In this document: in pieces, positions 33,888-36,293 of the stretch
How the letters are laid out: the number at the start of each line of letters is the position of its first letter
Position numbering within the stretch: the first letter of the stretch is position 1
From: Alloboseaceae bacterium BT-24-1
GTDB taxonomy: Bacteria > Pseudomonadota > Alphaproteobacteria > Rhizobiales > Beijerinckiaceae
Assembly: GCA_025846845.1 (NCBI GenBank)
Contig: JAOYTL010000004.1
Location: forward strand, 1-36,293
DNA length: 36,293 bases
Direction: 5' to 3'
Program-made: the position numbers and the translations under genes
The notes under the pieces: model-generated
Database searches by the model: none
What the model was told of the DNA's origin: nothing
What the model saw: the letters and a program-made list of their open reading frames with translations, nothing else

Positions 33888-33906
33888 CAGTTCAGTTGCT
33901 GAACTG
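33888..33906. promoter_or_regulatory. Candidate HxlR operator
   Basis: CAGTTCAG-TTG-CTGAACTG is a perfect 8-bp inverted repeat in the 133-bp gap between the divergent HxlR and acyl-CoA-dehydrogenase genes. HxlR dimers bind such symmetric sites. Confidence 0.5.
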
Positions 33907-33959
33907 GAATCTCGGAACCTCAGCGGTGATCCTTCTGCCTCGCAAGAATGGAGGACACC

Positions 33960-35132
33960 ATGTCGACGATCTCTGCTTCGAAAGCTTCACCCCCGTCATT
34001 CGTCGGAGGCACCGCCTCTCCCGCCAATGTTGTGGAAACGGCGCGCCATCTTGCGCCGAGACTCGCTGCGCGTGCCGCGGAAATCGACCAGAATGATCGT
34101 TTCGTCAGCGAGAGCTATTCCTTGCTGAAGGAAGCGGGGCTCATCGAGGCAGGCGTCCCGCGGGAACTCGGCGGCGGCGGCGCCGAGATATCCGAGCTCG
34201 CCGAGATGCTGCGCGTGCTCGCAAGGGCGTGCGGTTCCACGGCGCTGGCCTTTTCCATGCACACCCATCAGGTCGCCATCCCCGCTTGGCGTTGGCGGCA
34301 CCAGAAGATCGCTGCTGTGGAACCTCTGCTGAAACGGGTCGCCGCGGAGAGAATCATCTTGTTGTCGTCCGGCGGCTCGGACTGGATCGGCGGATCGGGA
34401 AAGGCCGAGAGGGACGGCGACGGCTACCGTATCACCGCCCGAAAGGTGTTCACCTCCGGCGCCGAAGCCGGCGATATCCTGATGACGGGAGCGATCCACG
34501 AAGGAGAAGACGGGAACCGGTCGGTCATTCACTTCGGTGCGCCGATGAAGTCCTCGGCGGTGCGCATCGAGGACACCTGGCGCACATTGGGCATGCGTGG
34601 CACCGCGTCGAACGATGTCGTGATCGAGAATCTCTTCATCCCTGCCGCGAATGTCGCATTTTCGCGCAAGGCCGGCGAGTGGCACCCTGTTTTCGAGACG
34701 ATTGCGATCATCGCTTTCCCGCTGATCTATGCTGTCTACCTCGGAGTCGCCGAGAGCGCCCGCGACATCGCCATCGAGATCGCGAAGAAGAAGCAGGCAT
34801 CCGACCCGTCGCTGGCCGGACGTATGGACACCGAATTGCGGGCCGCGCAGCTCGCACACCGTTGGATGCTGGATACCGTGGCGCGTAACGCGCCGTGCGC
34901 CGAGACGGTCAACGAGGTCATGATCGGGCGCACCCTGGTTGCCCGCCACGCGATTGCAGCCGTCGATCTGGCGATGGAGCTGGCAGGCGGCTCGTCGTTC
35001 TACCGGGCGACGGGACTGGAGCGGCGCTTCCGTGACATCCAAGGCGCACGTTTTCATCCGCTCCAGGCCGGGCCCCAGGCACGCTATGCCGGTGCAATCG
35101 CGCTAGGGCTGCCGACGGGTTCGATTTTCTGA
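33960..35132 (+). CDS. Acyl-CoA-dehydrogenase-family flavoprotein
   Basis: A 390-residue flavoprotein of the acyl-CoA dehydrogenase superfamily. The helical N-terminal domain (ARHLAPRLAARAAEIDQNDRF; LLKEAGLIEAGVPRELGGGG) precedes the beta middle domain (ILLSSGGSDWIGGSGKAERD; ITARKVFTSGAEAGDILMTG; DTWRTLGMRGTASNDVVIEN) and the C-terminal helices with AGGSSFYRATGLERRFRDI. The late GLERRFRDIQGARFHPLQ pattern resembles the monooxygenase/oxidase-type branch, so a hydroxylase working with FADH2 is as likely as a dehydrogenase. GGAGG lies 5 bases before ATG 33960; the upstream in-frame ATG at 33948 lacks such a site. The HxlR gene is divergent. Confidence 0.88.
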   Translation: MSTISASKASPPSFVGGTASPANVVETARHLAPRLAARAAEIDQNDRFVSESYSLLKEAGLIEAGVPRELGGGGAEISELAEMLRVLARACGSTALAFSMHTHQVAIPAWRWRHQKIAAVEPLLKRVAAERIILLSSGGSDWIGGSGKAERDGDGYRITARKVFTSGAEAGDILMTGAIHEGEDGNRSVIHFGAPMKSSAVRIEDTWRTLGMRGTASNDVVIENLFIPAANVAFSRKAGEWHPVFETIAIIAFPLIYAVYLGVAESARDIAIEIAKKKQASDPSLAGRMDTELRAAQLAHRWMLDTVARNAPCAETVNEVMIGRTLVARHAIAAVDLAMELAGGSSFYRATGLERRFRDIQGARFHPLQAGPQARYAGAIALGLPTGSIF

Positions 35133-35141
35133 CGAGCTGAA

Positions 35142-35187
35142 ACAGGCCCGAGGAGGAAGCAACATCTCGAGCTTCCCTCGGCCCTGT
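35142..35187 (+). terminator. Hairpin after the acyl-CoA-dehydrogenase gene
   Basis: Bases 35142-35160 pair imperfectly with 35171-35187 (GGAAGC with GCTTCC, CGAGG with CTCGG, ACAGG with CCTGT) around a 10-base loop. It begins about 10 bp after the stop codon. There is no T-run, so termination may be Rho-dependent or the hairpin may protect the mRNA end. Confidence 0.45.
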
Positions 35188-35446
35188 GACTGGTTCGAAA
35201 GCGCCGAGCGCGGTGTTTGTGGGCTTTCCCAAACCTGTCGCCGCGCACTGGCAGGATAGCGTGCTGAGCCTGCCAATACTCTAGGTTCCGCCCCTGGGCC
35301 GCGCAACGCCGAACGCAGGCCGTCAGCTAACTCCATTTTTTTGCGTCCGGGGCCGGATATCGAGCAATCTTGGATCAGCGACTCGCATTCCAGCGGTTGG
35401 GTCGCTAGCGTAGCTGGCGTTAGTTGCGTAGCGATGAGGTGGTGTC
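35188..35446. other. Intergenic stretch, no gene seen
   Basis: No supported coding sequence or RNA. It separates the flavoprotein gene from the small orphan gene. Confidence 0.4.
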
Positions 35447-35692
35447 ATGCCGAACGCCGACGCCGTGATGATCTCGTCTTATGAACAGCGGAAGGCTGCT
35501 GTACTGCGAGCTGCACAGCTGATCTCGTCCTCGAGGGGCTCCGACGGTGAGCGGGAATTCGAGATGCTGACCGAGGCGATCGCGGACTTCGATATCCGCC
35601 AGGAAGCTCTCGGCTTCATTGAGATCCCGCCAGCTTTCATGCAGTTCCTTTCCAGCGGGCATCAGGGTCGGGTTTCAAGCAGCCGTCGCTGA
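35447..35692 (+). CDS. Small hypothetical protein
   Basis: An 81-residue protein with no family I recognise. It is rich in alternating helix-forming residues (ISSYEQRKAAVLRAAQLI; EREFEMLTEAIADFDIRQEALG) and acidic overall. A short loop of Ser/Gly lies between, and the C terminus is basic and Ser-rich. A helical hairpin is likely. The N-terminal pattern loosely recalls small antitoxin-like or regulator partner proteins, but no toxin gene adjoins it. The ribosome-binding site is weak. It lies next to mobile-element debris, so it could be a cargo remnant. Confidence 0.45.
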   Translation: MPNADAVMISSYEQRKAAVLRAAQLISSSRGSDGEREFEMLTEAIADFDIRQEALGFIEIPPAFMQFLSSGHQGRVSSSRR

Positions 35693-35994
35693 GACGAAAA
35701 GGGCTGCCCGGTAGCAGCGCGCGCTGGAAAATGGTTCTGTGCGGTTTCACCGAGGACGCCTGCGACGTCGCGGTGGCGACCATAGCTGAAGGCTCGCAGG
35801 CGCCTGCGAACTTCGGCGGGCGGCTATTGCAGCGTGAACCGCAGCCGGTGAGCTGCGACGCCGGCCAATGGCGCTCTGTCGCCTCTCTCAATTCGAGCTG
35901 TCGGCGCCGTCCATGAAGCATCCCGGCACAAATCCACGAGGCCGCGAACCTTCGGATCCATGTAACGCGTCGCAGCGAGGGCAGCGCGAACCGG
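35693..35994. other. Debris next to an IS3-type remnant, no gene seen
   Basis: Frames here are not convincing. The minus-strand frame that starts in the transposase remnant continues through this stretch to 35824, encoding unrelated sequence such as TRYMDPKVRGLVDL. It is likely a junction product. Confidence 0.4.
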
Positions 35995-36099
35995 CGCATC
36001 GCTGATCCCGTGCATGCGACAGGTGTCCGCCACCGCGATCCCGGCCCGGTGCTCCTTCAGCATCGCAATGATCTGCTCTTCGCTGAACCGGCTCTTCAT
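35995..36099 (-). pseudogene. Truncated IS3-type orfA (second remnant)
   Basis: From ATG 36099 the product begins MKSRFSEEQIIAMLKEH and CRMHGISDA, the N terminus of the IS3-family OrfA of the IS407-like kind. Similarity stops after about 35 residues, where YxW-type continuation should follow. It is a different OrfA type from the remnant at 6232. It lies just inside the right-hand tRNA-fMet-like flank and is transcribed inward, like its counterpart. Confidence 0.7.
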
Positions 36100-36243
36100 C
36101 TCCGTCTCCATCCGACGAAGTCCAGTTCAAACCGAGGGCTCCTGGGGCAACGTCGGCTTGTGGTGGCGCGGTGTGGCTGTGGCGCCTTGCTTGAGCTTCA
36201 CGGCGATCTGGCGCGGATTTTGGCCGTTTGCTCCGGGAACGCG

Positions 36244-36274
36244 AAAACCCCGCTTCGGGAGGAAGCGGGGTTTT
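36244..36274 (-). terminator. Strong terminator hairpin downstream of tRNA-fMet
   Basis: AAAACCCCGCTTC and GAAGCGGGGTTTT form a perfect 13-bp stem with a 5-base loop. On the minus strand TTTT follows the GC core, about ten bases after the CCA end of the tRNA-like sequence. It probably ends a transcript coming from beyond the window. Confidence 0.75.
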
Positions 36275-36283
36275 CACTCTCAG

Positions 36284-36293
36284 TGGTTGCGGG
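36284..36293 (-). tRNA. 3' end of probable tRNA-fMet (cut by window edge)
   Basis: The last ten bases on the minus strand read CCCGCAACCA, the acceptor and CCA end of initiator tRNA-fMet. The body lies outside the window. In many Rhizobiales tRNA-fMet closes the rRNA operon, so an rrn operon may lie just beyond the edge (inference). Confidence 0.5.

Larger units (their letters stand above)
36204..36293 (-). repeat. tRNA-fMet 3' end plus flank, right-hand inverted copy
   Basis: On the minus strand, CCCGCAACCA, a perfect GC hairpin, GCGTTCCCGGA and CCAAAATCCGCGCCAGATC follow in the same order as in 6069-6168 on the plus strand. The similarity ends at 36204, at the same base as in the left copy. 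Confidence 0.65.

Noticed and set aside
6232..36111. A composite transposon carrying the whole 30 kb
   Set aside because: The two OrfA remnants belong to different types, neither has an orfB or matching IS ends, and the flanks derive from tRNA-fMet rather than an IS.
1..36293. CRISPR arrays, rRNA genes, or complete tRNA genes
   Set aside because: No regularly spaced repeats were found, and only tRNA-fMet 3' tails are visible. No 16S, 23S or 5S signature lies inside the window.

Overview
The window looks like a chromosomal stretch from a GC-rich alphaproteobacterium of the order Hyphomicrobiales (Rhizobiales), perhaps close to Bosea or Bradyrhizobium. The signs are the codon use, an RpoE/ChrR-type sigma/anti-sigma pair, a 'CGTCATTGCGAG...' palindromic repeat, and remnants of integrases and IS3-type transposases common in that group. 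The genus is inference only.

Left edge (1-6168). The 3' end of a Gly/Asn-repeat protein is followed by a CHASE2-PAS-GGDEF-EAL cyclic-di-GMP protein whose GGDEF motif is degenerate. Then come a RibD/DHFR-type reductase gene broken by several frameshifts and a divergent NmrA-like oxidoreductase/LysR pair. The block ends at about 100 bp resembling the 3' end and downstream terminator of tRNA-fMet. A second copy, in the opposite orientation, lies at the right edge of the window. Just inside each copy is a truncated IS3-type orfA, so about 30 kb is bracketed by inverted flanks.

Catabolic block (6930-20576). The enzymes match the lower cyanurate/biuret pathway: BiuH-like biuret amidohydrolase, the AtzG-AtzE complex, AtzH and AtzF (allophanate hydrolase). 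An NCS2 permease, a complete dipeptide-type ABC importer, a FadR-type GntR regulator and an Asp/Glu-racemase-like protein accompany them. The ring opener AtzD is absent. All routes would meet at allophanate, which AtzF converts to ammonia and CO2, so this is probably a nitrogen-scavenging locus whose entry substrate is open (biuret, oxalurate or another ureide). The palindromes TTGCATGCAA (between biuH and atzF) and TTGTATGCAA (before the ABC binding-protein gene) are likely operators of the GntR protein.

Oxidative-stress/lipid block (20673-29735). An ECF sigma factor and a ChrR-like anti-sigma factor are co-transcribed with a DUF1295 protein and a CFA-synthase-like methyltransferase. Around them lie an FAD oxidoreductase-DUF1365-second CFA-type methyltransferase operon, a membrane protein-DUF2147 pair, a DUF2177 protein and a lipoprotein esterase. 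Five upstream regions carry a TGATCC-like box, exactly 18 bp, then TA, so the block looks like one local regulon resembling the singlet-oxygen regulon of Rhodobacter sphaeroides. The ChrR here has lost both cysteines of the N-terminal zinc site.

Right part (29736-36293). After an integrase remnant come three regulator/enzyme groups: LysR with a YcaC-like hydrolase, a glutathione S-transferase, and HxlR with an acyl-CoA-dehydrogenase-family flavoprotein. A small orphan gene, a truncated IS3-type orfA, a strong terminator and the last ten bases of a probable tRNA-fMet on the minus strand complete the window.
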